Of a stretch of 11,953 nucleotides of DNA, positions 1 through 6,648 are shown one piece after another. The stretch comes from Bacillota bacterium (GTDB lineage Bacteria; Bacillota; DTU025). The notes under the pieces were generated by a model that saw only the letters and a list, made by a program, of their open reading frames with translations, was not told the origin of the DNA and did no database searches. Position 1 is the stretch's first letter, and each line of letters opens with the position of its first letter. The translations under genes and the position numbers were made by a program. Location: positions 1 through 11,953 of the forward strand of contig DUWJ01000004.1 in assembly GCA_012842765.1 (NCBI GenBank). The letters are read 5' to 3'.

Positions 1-728
1 AGTCCCATTGGACGGCCCCTGGTCAGTATTATGACGGCGAGGGCAATCCAACCACGGCCATTCGACATGTTTTCAGCAAAAAGCGTGACATAACCTAAGG
101 AGAGATATGCGCCTGCAAGTCCGCAAAGAACTCCCGATGCCATTATGGCCTGAGCCTTGATCCTGTCGGAACTGACTCCTACGGAGTCCACCGCGGTCGC
201 ATCTTCGCCCACAGCCCTGAGCCTCAATCCGAACCTTGTGTTGAATATATGCCATTCCACAAAAAAGGCAAGGAGAATACCGATATAGACGATGAAGGGA
301 TGCCCGCTCAAAATCGGACCTAAACACGGGATTTCGGATACGAGTGGGATATTCCAACGCGGTATCGACTGAATGGCCGGGGACATGAAAGCTCCCTTCA
401 CGTGAAAGAGCTGCCTGAGCGAATACGTCGTCCCGCCCAATGCCAGCATGTTTAGGGCGGTCCCGGTAACAAACTCATCAGTTTTCAAAGATACAACGAA
501 GAAGGCAAATATGAGAGCTGCCGCAAGGCCGCCTGCTATCCCAGAAAGAACTCCCACGGCCCATGATCCAGAGGAATAGCTGCCGGCGACGGCCGTAAAG
601 GCCCCGATCAACATCATGCCTTCCATAGCGATGTTGAAGACATCGGCGTAATAAGTGTAGGCGCCCCCAAGGCCCGCAAGGAGGACCGGGGTTGCCGAAA
701 GGATGCTCGACCTTATCATCTCAACCAT
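1..728 (-). CDS. ABC transporter permease, BMP/nucleoside importer type (second permease; 3' end beyond window)
   Basis: This is an integral membrane subunit of a nucleoside/simple-sugar-type importer of the BPD_transp_2 (LivH/RbsC-like) fold. It would form the translocation path together with the permease encoded just upstream. The 242 codons visible run without a stop to the window edge, so the C-terminus is missing. Family features are clear: the N-terminal FNIAMEGMMLIGAF (31-44), TDEFVTGTALNMLALGGTTY (83-102), the cytoplasmic coupling-loop segment RLRAVGEDATAVDSVGV (169-185), and ENMSNGRGWIALAVIIL (219-235). Several hydrophobic membrane spans separate these segments. The ATG lies inside the end of the upstream permease gene (shared ATGGTTGA, 8 bp), with no good Shine-Dalgarno of its own, so translation is probably coupled; a second in-frame ATG at codon 4 is an alternative. 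It corresponds to NupQ of the B. subtilis guanosine importer. The family call is firm; the substrate is unknown. Confidence 0.9.
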   Translation of the reverse strand, partial: MVEMIRSSILSATPVLLAGLGGAYTYYADVFNIAMEGMMLIGAFTAVAGSYSSGSWAVGVLSGIAGGLAAALIFAFFVVSLKTDEFVTGTALNMLALGGTTYSLRQLFHVKGAFMSPAIQSIPRWNIPLVSEIPCLGPILSGHPFIVYIGILLAFFVEWHIFNTRFGLRLRAVGEDATAVDSVGVSSDRIKAQAIMASGVLCGLAGAYLSLGYVTLFAENMSNGRGWIALAVIILTRGRPMG

Positions 729-1803
729 TAGATGCACGGCGTCCATCCCCCATTCCCTTATCCCTGCCGCGAGCCCTCTTCATCCTCATCTCGGCAGCGA
801 TATTGTTCATCAGCATACGAGTCGACTCTCTGCTGGCCACGACAAAGAGCACTACTATCGCCTGAAGCACCAGAGAAAACTCGGAAGGGACAGACGTTTC
901 AAGCTCCATGCCCATTGCGCCTGTCTGAAGCACCGAAAAAAACAGGGCGTACAGACCTGTGGCCAGAATGTTGTTGTTAGCCACTATTGCTATCATAACC
1001 CCGTCCCACGCATAGTTAGCGCCGATCCCTTTCACAAACCGATGCTGCATCCCACCCATAATCATGAGCCCGCCTGCGAGCCCAGCCAAGGCTCCGCTGA
1101 GAAGCATAGCCCATACATAGGCGGCATCGTTTCGACACCCGCCCGTTCTCGAGAAGATCGGGTTCTGCCCCATCGCTCGCCATTCATAACCGATCTTCGA
1201 GCGGTTCCACAGAACAGAGACAACCGCAAAAGCCGCAACCGCCACGAGAAATGCAGAGCCAAAGCCATTCCATATCGGAAGCCATGCCCCGGAATTCGTC
1301 ATGGGGGTTAGCGGAGAGTACATCTTCGTATCCAGCATAGGACCGGATATTAGATACAATGTGAAATAGTCAGCGATAAAGTTAAGCATCAAAGTAGTGA
1401 TGAACTCGTCCATGTTGAAACGTCGCCTCAGGCCTGCGGCAATTCCAGACCAACATGCGCCGGCGGCAAGCGCAACCAAAATTGACAGGGGAATCATGAT
1501 TGCCGCTGGAAGATCCACCGCTATTCCAAAAGCGGTAACTGCCATTGCGCCGATCAAAAACTGACCCGGTTGGCCCAGGTTCACACAGTTGCTTCCGAAC
1601 CCCACAGCAGCTGAAAGGCCTGTCAGTATCAGCGGCGTTGCCTTGTCCAGAGTCGAAAAGAATGCAAACCTTGAAAACAGGCTATAGGAAAAGAGCGCCG
1701 CATAGCTTTGCAAAGGCGGATACCCTTGGGCCCACAGGATAATGAGGCCTGCCAAAAGGGCAACGACTATTCCAATGATTGCAGGCAGTAACTGCTTCTT
1801 CAC
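721..1803 (-). CDS. ABC transporter permease, BMP/nucleoside importer type (first permease)
   Basis: This is the first membrane subunit of the importer, a 360-residue BPD_transp_2 permease in the position of NupP. It opens with a hydrophobic segment after MKKQ and carries the family-typical MDEFITTLMLNFIADYF (131-147) and a coupling-loop segment EWRAMGQNP (208-215 region), followed by hydrophobic LSGALAGLAGGLMIMGG (235-251). The start is GTG: it overlaps the stop of the ATPase gene by 4 bp (GTGA) and has a strong AAGGAGG ribosome site about 7 nt upstream. The polypeptide ends in a basic tail of about 35 residues rich in Arg, Lys and Met, predicted to be cytoplasmic. It pairs with the next permease, which starts within its last codons. 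The overlaps at both ends imply a single transcript with coupled translation. The assignment to the family is secure; the transported compound is inferred only by family (nucleosides or related small molecules). Confidence 0.93.
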   Translation of the reverse strand: MKKQLLPAIIGIVVALLAGLIILWAQGYPPLQSYAALFSYSLFSRFAFFSTLDKATPLILTGLSAAVGFGSNCVNLGQPGQFLIGAMAVTAFGIAVDLPAAIMIPLSILVALAAGACWSGIAAGLRRRFNMDEFITTLMLNFIADYFTLYLISGPMLDTKMYSPLTPMTNSGAWLPIWNGFGSAFLVAVAAFAVVSVLWNRSKIGYEWRAMGQNPIFSRTGGCRNDAAYVWAMLLSGALAGLAGGLMIMGGMQHRFVKGIGANYAWDGVMIAIVANNNILATGLYALFFSVLQTGAMGMELETSVPSEFSLVLQAIVVLFVVASRESTRMLMNNIAAEMRMKRARGRDKGMGDGRRASNG

Positions 1804-3362
1804 CTTCCAACCTCCTTCCCGGCGCGCCAGGCCTTCTGAGCTTCTTTCGCCCCGAGCATGTACTCGCCTATCTCCTCGCGGGTGGTCGCCTCCGGGCGAA
1901 GCTCGGCAACGATCCTGCCTCTCGCCATCACCAGTATCCTGTCGGACAGGCTGAAAAGCTCGTCGAGATCAGCAGAAATCAACAGACATCCCGCTCCCGC
2001 ATCGCGCCTGCGCACTACTTCCTGCTGCACGTATTCTATGGAGCCAACATCAAGCCCGCGCGTAGGCTGGTCGAGGAGGATGAAATCCGTGTCGAGCATG
2101 AACTCCCTGCCGACCACCACTTTCTGCTGATTTCCGCCTGAAAGTGATGAAATGGGCGCATCAAGTTGGGGCGCGAGAACCCCGAAGTCCTCCACCAAGC
2201 GAGAAGCAAAGGCACGGCATCGCCCCGAACTGAGCAGGGCTTTCCAGCGATCCTCAATCTCTGGGTTGAGGCGGTGGTGGGTCATGATGGCATTATCCAC
2301 AAGGCTCATGCTCTGGGCACTTCCCGAGACTTTTCTATCTTGAGGCACATAGCACATGAGCTTGCGCCTCTGCATAACATCTTCATCTGTCACGTCGTGA
2401 CCTCCTATGAAGACTCTTCCCGACTGGGCCGGCAGGAGGCCCGTAACGAGTTGGACCAACTCGTACTGACCATTCCCCTCGACCCCTGCAATCCCGACTA
2501 TCTCGCCGCGCCTGACATCGAAAGAGACGTCCTTAAGCCTGGTTGCTCCGTTCGCGTCGATGTATCCTAGGCTCCGCGCTTCAAAGACTACTTCTTCCGG
2601 GGAGGCAGGCGTCTTCTTAATGGAGAACACGACATCCCTTCCGACCATGGCGCGCGCAAGCTCCGCCTTGTCCAGCCCACGGTTGTCCACGGTCGTCACC
2701 CGTTTACCTTTGCGCATTACGGTGATCCTGTCAGATAATTCAAGCACTTCGTCAAGTTTGTGGCTGATGAAAATGATGGTCTTGCCCGCCTCGTTGAGGC
2801 TCTTCAATCTTGTGAAAAGCTCCCCCGCTTCCTGCGGAGTGAGCGCCGCAGTTGGCTCGTCCATGATGAGAACATCAACATCCCTATAGAGGAGCTTCAG
2901 TATCTCCACCTTCTGTTGGGCGCCGACTGAAAGATCGCTAATTCGGCTGTCGATGTCTATGTTCAGGCCATACGTGTCAACAAGCTCCTGCACTTTAGGC
3001 TTTGCATCATCATGGCGGAGTGTGCCGAACCTCCCTACGGATTCTGCGCCCAAGATCACGTTTTCATACACCGTGTAGGAAGGGATGAGCATGAACTCCT
3101 GATGAACCATGCCTATGCCTGCGGCCACGGCTTCCCTAGGCGTAGAGAACCTTGTGCGCCGGCCCCGAAAACTGATCTCACCGCCGCTTGGCGGGGTCAT
3201 GCCATAGAGCACCTTCATGAGCGTGGATTTGCCGGCCCCATTCTCCCCGATTATGGAATGGATTTCTCCTTCTTCGACAACCAAATCCACGTCATCTAAG
3301 GCAATGGTATCGGGGGGATAGATCTTCGTTATGGAGTCCATCTTTATGAATTGGTCCTGCAA
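1800..3362 (-). CDS. ABC transporter ATP-binding protein with two nucleotide-binding domains (NupO/RbsA type)
   Basis: This energises the importer and is a tandem-NBD ATPase of about 520 residues, normal for the family. With numbering from the chosen TTG start, NBD1 has Walker A GENGAGKST (39-47), Q-loop GMVHQEF, signature LSVGAQQK (144-151), Walker B VLIMDEP (164-170) and H-loop ISHKLDE with His201. NBD2 has a degenerate P-loop GVEGNGQ (293-299), signature LSGGNQQK (407-414) and FILLDQPTRGLD with Gln replacing the catalytic Glu. Asymmetric NBDs of this sort are usual in the group, so only site 1 is likely fully competent. The open frame extends to a GTG at 3398, but that codon has no ribosome site. 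The TTG at 3362 lies 11 nt after GGAGG and gives the family-like N-terminus (FIKMDSITKIYPP); the ATG at 3341 is another candidate. It follows the binding-protein gene after a gap of about 180 bp and overlaps the permease by 4 bp. Confidence 0.93.
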   Translation of the reverse strand: MQDQFIKMDSITKIYPPDTIALDDVDLVVEEGEIHSIIGENGAGKSTLMKVLYGMTPPSGGEISFRGRRTRFSTPREAVAAGIGMVHQEFMLIPSYTVYENVILGAESVGRFGTLRHDDAKPKVQELVDTYGLNIDIDSRISDLSVGAQQKVEILKLLYRDVDVLIMDEPTAALTPQEAGELFTRLKSLNEAGKTIIFISHKLDEVLELSDRITVMRKGKRVTTVDNRGLDKAELARAMVGRDVVFSIKKTPASPEEVVFEARSLGYIDANGATRLKDVSFDVRRGEIVGIAGVEGNGQYELVQLVTGLLPAQSGRVFIGGHDVTDEDVMQRRKLMCYVPQDRKVSGSAQSMSLVDNAIMTHHRLNPEIEDRWKALLSSGRCRAFASRLVEDFGVLAPQLDAPISSLSGGNQQKVVVGREFMLDTDFILLDQPTRGLDVGSIEYVQQEVVRRRDAGAGCLLISADLDELFSLSDRILVMARGRIVAELRPEATTREEIGEYMLGAKEAQKAWRAGKEVGR

Positions 3363-3419
3363 GAAGCGATGCACCTCCAAGAAAAGTCTGTGGAACACTG
3401 CATCTGAAATAACAAGGGA

Positions 3420-3452
3420 CAGGAAGAGTCGGCAATCAGCCTTCCCTTCCTG
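3420..3452. other. possible intercistronic stem-loop between binding-protein and ATPase genes
   Basis: The complementary 7-mers CAGGAAG (3420-3426) and CTTCCTG (3446-3452) can form a stem with a 19-nt loop in the transcript of the importer operon, between the binding-protein stop and the ATPase start. There is no T-run after it on the minus strand, so it does not look like an intrinsic terminator. In many ABC import operons a structure in this position raises the amount of binding protein relative to the membrane and ATPase subunits by protecting the upstream message. That role is inference here, and the stem is short. Confidence 0.25.
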
Positions 3453-3541
3453 CCATACACTGTGTTGAACGCAACCGCCGACAGCACGACCCAGCTAGAC
3501 GAAGCCGGCGCCCGCATTTGCAGCCTCAATGCGCCACGCAA

Positions 3542-4561
3542 TCATCCGCGATATCTTTCGACCTTGATCGCGCCGCTCTTCACCTTGTTCTCAATATCTA
3601 TGACCCTCTGAAGGCTCTTTGCAGGGAGTATTCTCCTGGTATGCTCATCGATGGCAAGACCGACTCCGCCTTCCCGCAGCCCGTATTCCAAAACCATCCC
3701 TGGCTTGTATTTGCCATCCAAAATCGTGCCGTAAACACGATAAATTGACTGGCCCATGTGTTTTAGCATGGAGGTTACCACGTGCCCGGGCTGGATTCCG
3801 TTCTGGTTGGAATCGACGCCTATGGCGTATTTGCCTTCTTCTTTTGCGGCCTCAAGCACTCCGGATCCCGTGAGCGCGGCGATCTGGAATATGATGTCAA
3901 CCTTCTGCGAATAGAGTTGCTTGGCAGCTTGCTTGCCCCTGACAGGGTCATCCCAGGTGCCAGTGAAGATCGCCTTCACTTCAATATCCTTGTCGATATG
4001 CTTTGCGCCCTGCTCGTAACCGTACAAAAAACCTCGTATGACCGGATCATCATCGCCGCAGACGGCACCGACGACTTTGTCGCGGTTTACGCCCGGGATG
4101 GATGTGTCAGTCGTTACGAGTCCAGCAACGACGCCGGCCATGAAGGCGCCTTCTTCCTCGATAAAATCAACGCTGGTAATGGTCTTCTTCTTGTTTTCAA
4201 CCACAGTGTCGAGGTTGATCCACTTCTTATCGGGGTATGTGTCGGCGTACTGCATGAGAAGGTCCTCAAATCCATAGGAAACGACGAAGATCACATCTGC
4301 CCCCCAAGCGACTGCCGACTGGAGCGCCTGAGGATATGCAACAGGATCAAAGTTGCATTCGATGGTCCTTGTTTCAGCATTGAGCTCCTTTCGCATCCTA
4401 TCGATACCTTCCTGGCCGGAATCATAGAACGAAAGGTCACCCAGTGCACCATTTATGATGTAGGCAACTTTGTGCTTGGGCGGAGCGGCCAAAGACGAAC
4501 CTAATGTGAGCGAGAGAATGGCGATGATGGCAAGCGCGAAAGCGACAACACGGTTTTTCAT
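3542..4561 (-). CDS. BMP-family ABC transporter substrate-binding protein
   Basis: This is the extracytoplasmic receptor of the importer, belonging to the basic membrane protein (BMP/Med/NupN, PF02608) family, whose known members bind nucleosides and related ligands. From the ATG at 4561 the product has 339 residues. There is an N-terminal Sec signal (MKNR, hydrophobic core, likely cut after SSLA at about residue 25), then the BMP domain with HKVAYIINGALGDLSFYDSG, DVIFVVSYGFEDLL, EEEGAFMAGVVAGL and a closing YAIGVDSNQNG...VVTSMLKHMG segment. No cysteine lies near the signal cleavage site, so it is not an evident lipoprotein. The start is uncertain by a few codons: an in-frame TTG at 4570 has better spacing (5 nt) from GGAGG than the ATG does, and the open frame reaches back to 4621. 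It is the first gene of the importer operon, transcribed away from the SOS cassette. Confidence 0.92.
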   Translation of the reverse strand: MKNRVVAFALAIIAILSLTLGSSLAAPPKHKVAYIINGALGDLSFYDSGQEGIDRMRKELNAETRTIECNFDPVAYPQALQSAVAWGADVIFVVSYGFEDLLMQYADTYPDKKWINLDTVVENKKKTITSVDFIEEEGAFMAGVVAGLVTTDTSIPGVNRDKVVGAVCGDDDPVIRGFLYGYEQGAKHIDKDIEVKAIFTGTWDDPVRGKQAAKQLYSQKVDIIFQIAALTGSGVLEAAKEEGKYAIGVDSNQNGIQPGHVVTSMLKHMGQSIYRVYGTILDGKYKPGMVLEYGLREGGVGLAIDEHTRRILPAKSLQRVIDIENKVKSGAIKVERYRG

Positions 4562-4570
4562 TGCTTCCAA

Positions 4571-4965
4571 TTCACCCTCCATAGAATCTTGACACAGCTT
4601 GGCTAAGGCGGCAAGCCCCAAGCCGCGCCATATCAGTTATTATCTAGGTCTGTATTCTCCACTCCCGCGATTACTCCTGTGTACGAAATGCAAGATTGCA
4701 CAACAAGCCATACTTCGGTGGGCTCTATTCTTCAAAGTCCGCACACTCTTTAAACGTCTTCAATCGGTTTCGGAACGCGTGGAACTGTTAGTCAGTTATG
4801 GGCTGTACCGTCTTACGTAGCCTTGAACACTGCTCTACATGTGTTATCACGTGCTCATAGGAGCCCTCGGCAGGCCTACCTATATCATCATCAACCCACT
4901 CGATCAGGACTGATCGACGGTGCTGCCCAATATTTTCCCGGAACTGCGTTATGCCATCCGTCTCC
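4571..4965. other. divergent intergenic region between importer operon and SOS cassette
   Basis: There is no convincing gene in these roughly 390 bp; the short open frames crossing it lack ribosome sites and coding character. It must hold the promoter and leader of the minus-strand importer operon. I could not pick a confident -35/-10 pair on that strand (TAGATAAT around 4638-4645, read on the minus strand, is the best -10-like element but lacks a good -35). Near the importer start, GCTTGG (4597-4602) and CCAAGC (4618-4623) can pair in a small leader hairpin, with alternative pairings through the CAAGC at 4612-4616. I did not recognise a purine or other known riboswitch. The plus-strand promoter for the SOS cassette begins just after this stretch. 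Confidence 0.5.
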
Positions 4966-4995
4966 TTGACTTTCCAATCGTCCCCGGGATATAAT
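4966..4995 (+). promoter_or_regulatory. sigma-A-type promoter of the SOS mutagenesis cassette
   Basis: TTGACT (4966-4971) and a perfect TATAAT (4990-4995) are separated by 18 bp. Transcription would be expected to start around 5002, which falls at the edge of the LexA-box palindrome, so bound repressor would cover the start site. The promoter lies about 55 bp upstream of the first gene of the cassette. The match to the housekeeping consensus is close enough to predict strong derepressed activity. Confidence 0.8.
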
Positions 4996-5003
4996 GAGTC
5001 TAC

Positions 5004-5017
5004 CGAACATATGTTCT
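5004..5017. promoter_or_regulatory. LexA (DinR-type) SOS box
   Basis: CGAACATATGTTCT contains a perfect 12-bp inverted repeat, GAACATATGTTC (5005-5016), and matches the Gram-positive LexA/DinR consensus CGAAC-N4-GTTCG at all but the last base. It sits 8 bp downstream of the -10 hexamer, over the predicted start site. That is the classic position for repression of a damage-inducible promoter. The genes it controls are translesion-synthesis genes, so context and motif agree. No lexA gene is present in the window, so the repressor itself is inferred. Confidence 0.88.
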
Positions 5018-5050
5018 ATAGCCGATCATAAACCCGGAGGCGTATCGTAA

Positions 5051-6241
5051 ATGCGCTCTATCGCTTACATACATATCCCTTTTTTATACGCAACCGCACA
5101 TGCCAGGCTCGAACCTTCTCTTGGCGGCAAGCCCATCGCTGTCACGAAAAAGAACACGGTTATAGGCGTGTCACCCCAGGCGCTTGCGACTGGAGTAACT
5201 CCCGGCACTACGCGAAGGCATGCAAGGCAGGTATGTTCCGAGATCGTGTTCGCAAGCTATGAACAGGATTCATGCTCCGAGCTTGCCAACGGAATATGGG
5301 ACATCTGCGCCGAGTACACCCCGCTGGTTGAACCCATAGCGCCTGACGGCGCTTTCGCAGATTTCACCGGGTGCGGCGCAGCCCGAACAATCGCCAACGA
5401 CATCATGCACAGAGCGGAAAATGAGGCAGGCATCATCGTATCAATAGGCCTTGCAAGCTCCAAATTCGTAGCAAGAGCTGCAACGCCTACGATCCACAAT
5501 GCGGGAACATGCCGGTGCATACCGCCAGAAGCCCAGCAGCGCTTTCTTGATAAGCTCCCAGTGAGCTCTGTATGGGCTATCCCGTCTCAGGTTGTGGCGC
5601 ACCTTGAAAAGCTCGGCATAAAAACCCTTGCTCAACTGCGAAAGGTTCCTATGGCTGAACTCACGTTGCAGTTAGGCGAAGCAGGCCTCATGGCCTATCA
5701 GCTCAGCTGCGGGATAGATCACTCACGGGTTCAGGCCGCATATCCCGAAGAATCCATAGAGTGCTCCATGTCGTTCGAATCTCCAGTGCAAACCTGGGCC
5801 GACATAGTCCAGTGCATCGCAGTTTGCTCATCCAAGATCGCCTCCAAGCTGCGTGACTCCGGAAGAAACGCATCATGGGCAGAGATCTACCTGGAGTTTG
5901 CAAGCAGCCATCGCAATGACTACACCAGCGGCAAATACAGACGGCGCTCTTTCCGCTCTCCTACCGATTCTGCATACCAGATCGCCCACGGGCTTGAGCG
6001 GATCATCGAAGACCAGGTTTCGATGCCTATCACAGCCATTAACGCGCGCGTCGGCGGGCTTGTCGTTCCCGAAGAGGTGCAGCTTTCCATCTTCAGTTCG
6101 GCATCTACTGAACCCGAAAAGGCCCAAATGGACCGGGCCCTCCAGTATGTGCGCGAACGATTCGGAGCAGAAAGCGTAATCACCGCAAACATGCTCGTAG
6201 TATCAAGGCGCGATCGGATGCTTGCAGAATCGTTCCTATAA
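5051..6241 (+). CDS. imuB: ImuB-like, catalytically inactive Y-family DNA polymerase homologue
   Basis: This is a probable clamp-bound adaptor in translesion synthesis. Its 396 residues follow the Y-family layout: an N-terminal palm (IAYIHIPFLYATAHAR, 4-19; PLVEPIAPDGAFADFTG, 91-107; IVSIGLASSKFVARAA, 129-144), a helix-hairpin-helix region (GIKTLAQLRKVPMAEL, 189-204), a little-finger domain, and a clamp-binding motif QLSIF (344-348). Lined up with DinB, the metal-binding Asp8 is His8, and the Asp-Glu pair of SLDEAYLDVT becomes Asp99-Gly100. Two of the three catalytic acidic residues are therefore gone. That is the signature of ImuB rather than of DinB or UmuC. The tail after the clamp motif is short (about 48 residues) and looks like that of Bacillota UvrX/YqjW proteins, so inactivation may be independent of actinobacterial or proteobacterial ImuB. 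The ATG follows GGAGG with a 10-nt gap. It is the first gene behind the LexA-controlled promoter. Confidence 0.85.
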   Translation: MRSIAYIHIPFLYATAHARLEPSLGGKPIAVTKKNTVIGVSPQALATGVTPGTTRRHARQVCSEIVFASYEQDSCSELANGIWDICAEYTPLVEPIAPDGAFADFTGCGAARTIANDIMHRAENEAGIIVSIGLASSKFVARAATPTIHNAGTCRCIPPEAQQRFLDKLPVSSVWAIPSQVVAHLEKLGIKTLAQLRKVPMAELTLQLGEAGLMAYQLSCGIDHSRVQAAYPEESIECSMSFESPVQTWADIVQCIAVCSSKIASKLRDSGRNASWAEIYLEFASSHRNDYTSGKYRRRSFRSPTDSAYQIAHGLERIIEDQVSMPITAINARVGGLVVPEEVQLSIFSSASTEPEKAQMDRALQYVRERFGAESVITANMLVVSRRDRMLAESFL

Positions 6242-6329
6242 ACCCCATATGCACGTGTACGCTTAATAGGTGCCCACAGCTGGCAACCTGTAGTGGTCTA
6301 CGGCAATATTCTGGGAGTGATGGGGCTTT

Positions 6330-6575
6330 ATGAGTAAACGCATATGGGCGCAAGTTCGTGTGATTGAGGCTCAAAATGGTGCGCCCGCCCAGTTTTACTG
6401 GTCCAACAGGTGGAACCGGGTGACCGGCATAGTCGACTCCTGGCGGGAATCGGGAGAATGGTGGGACGGCGAGGAAGAAAAGAGTTACTATCTTGTCTCT
6501 TTGGCATCAGGCGGATGTTACGAACTATGCCGCGAAGCGCCCGGCCAGTGGGTGCTTTCACGAGTGCTAGATTAG
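6330..6575 (+). CDS. small tryptophan-rich protein resembling the DUF6504 family
   Basis: This is an 81-residue protein without a known biochemical function. It has seven tryptophans (W6, W24, W28, W38, W44, W45, W74) and a pattern that, from memory, matches the DUF6504 family: FYWSNRWNRVTGIVDSWRE (22-40), a GEWWDGEE turn (42-49), a YYLVSLASGGCYELCRE strand pair (53-69) and a closing GQWVLSRVLD (72-81). It looks like a small beta-rich fold. There is no signal peptide, membrane segment or obvious nucleic-acid-binding motif. The ATG is 12 nt after GGGAG, a rather long spacing. It lies 88 bp after imuB and 73 bp before dnaE2 on the same strand, within the LexA-controlled unit. Related small genes occur next to dnaE2/Y-family genes elsewhere, which suggests an accessory mutasome part. 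It should not be confused with YolD, the usual small partner of UvrX. Coding is near certain; the family call is moderate. Confidence 0.78.
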   Translation: MSKRIWAQVRVIEAQNGAPAQFYWSNRWNRVTGIVDSWRESGEWWDGEEEKSYYLVSLASGGCYELCREAPGQWVLSRVLD

Positions 6576-6635
6576 CCTCCTCGCTGTTGCGATCGGGAGT
6601 AGACCGCCGAGAAGATCCATCACATCTTTGACTAT

Positions 6636-6640
6636 GGAGG
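6636..6640 (+). promoter_or_regulatory. ribosome binding site that fixes the dnaE2 start
   Basis: GGAGG is followed by 8 nt (CAATACCC) and then an in-frame GTG at 6649. The same frame is open back to an upstream TTG (6628) and ATG (6634), but the GGAGG would lie inside the coding region of either and neither has its own site upstream. The GTG start gives MQPFVHLHVHS, matching the usual beginning of the DnaE PHP domain. Confidence 0.7.
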
Positions 6641-6648
6641 CAATACCC

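Noticed and set aside
703..1311. 202-residue plus-strand open frame
   Set aside because: It lies wholly opposite the first permease gene, lacks a ribosome site, and has the His/Arg/Pro-rich composition typical of antisense frames.
3782..4504. 240-residue plus-strand open frame
   Set aside because: It is the antisense of the BMP binding-protein gene, which has clear family motifs; this frame has none.
6330..6575. YolD-like protein as identity of the small cassette gene
   Set aside because: YolD commonly accompanies UvrX/YqjW, but the tryptophan-rich pattern and GEWWDGE turn here do not fit it.
6410..6631. 73-residue plus-strand frame overlapping the small cassette gene
   Set aside because: It is an alternate frame of the DUF6504-like gene without its own ribosome site; the other frame has the family pattern.
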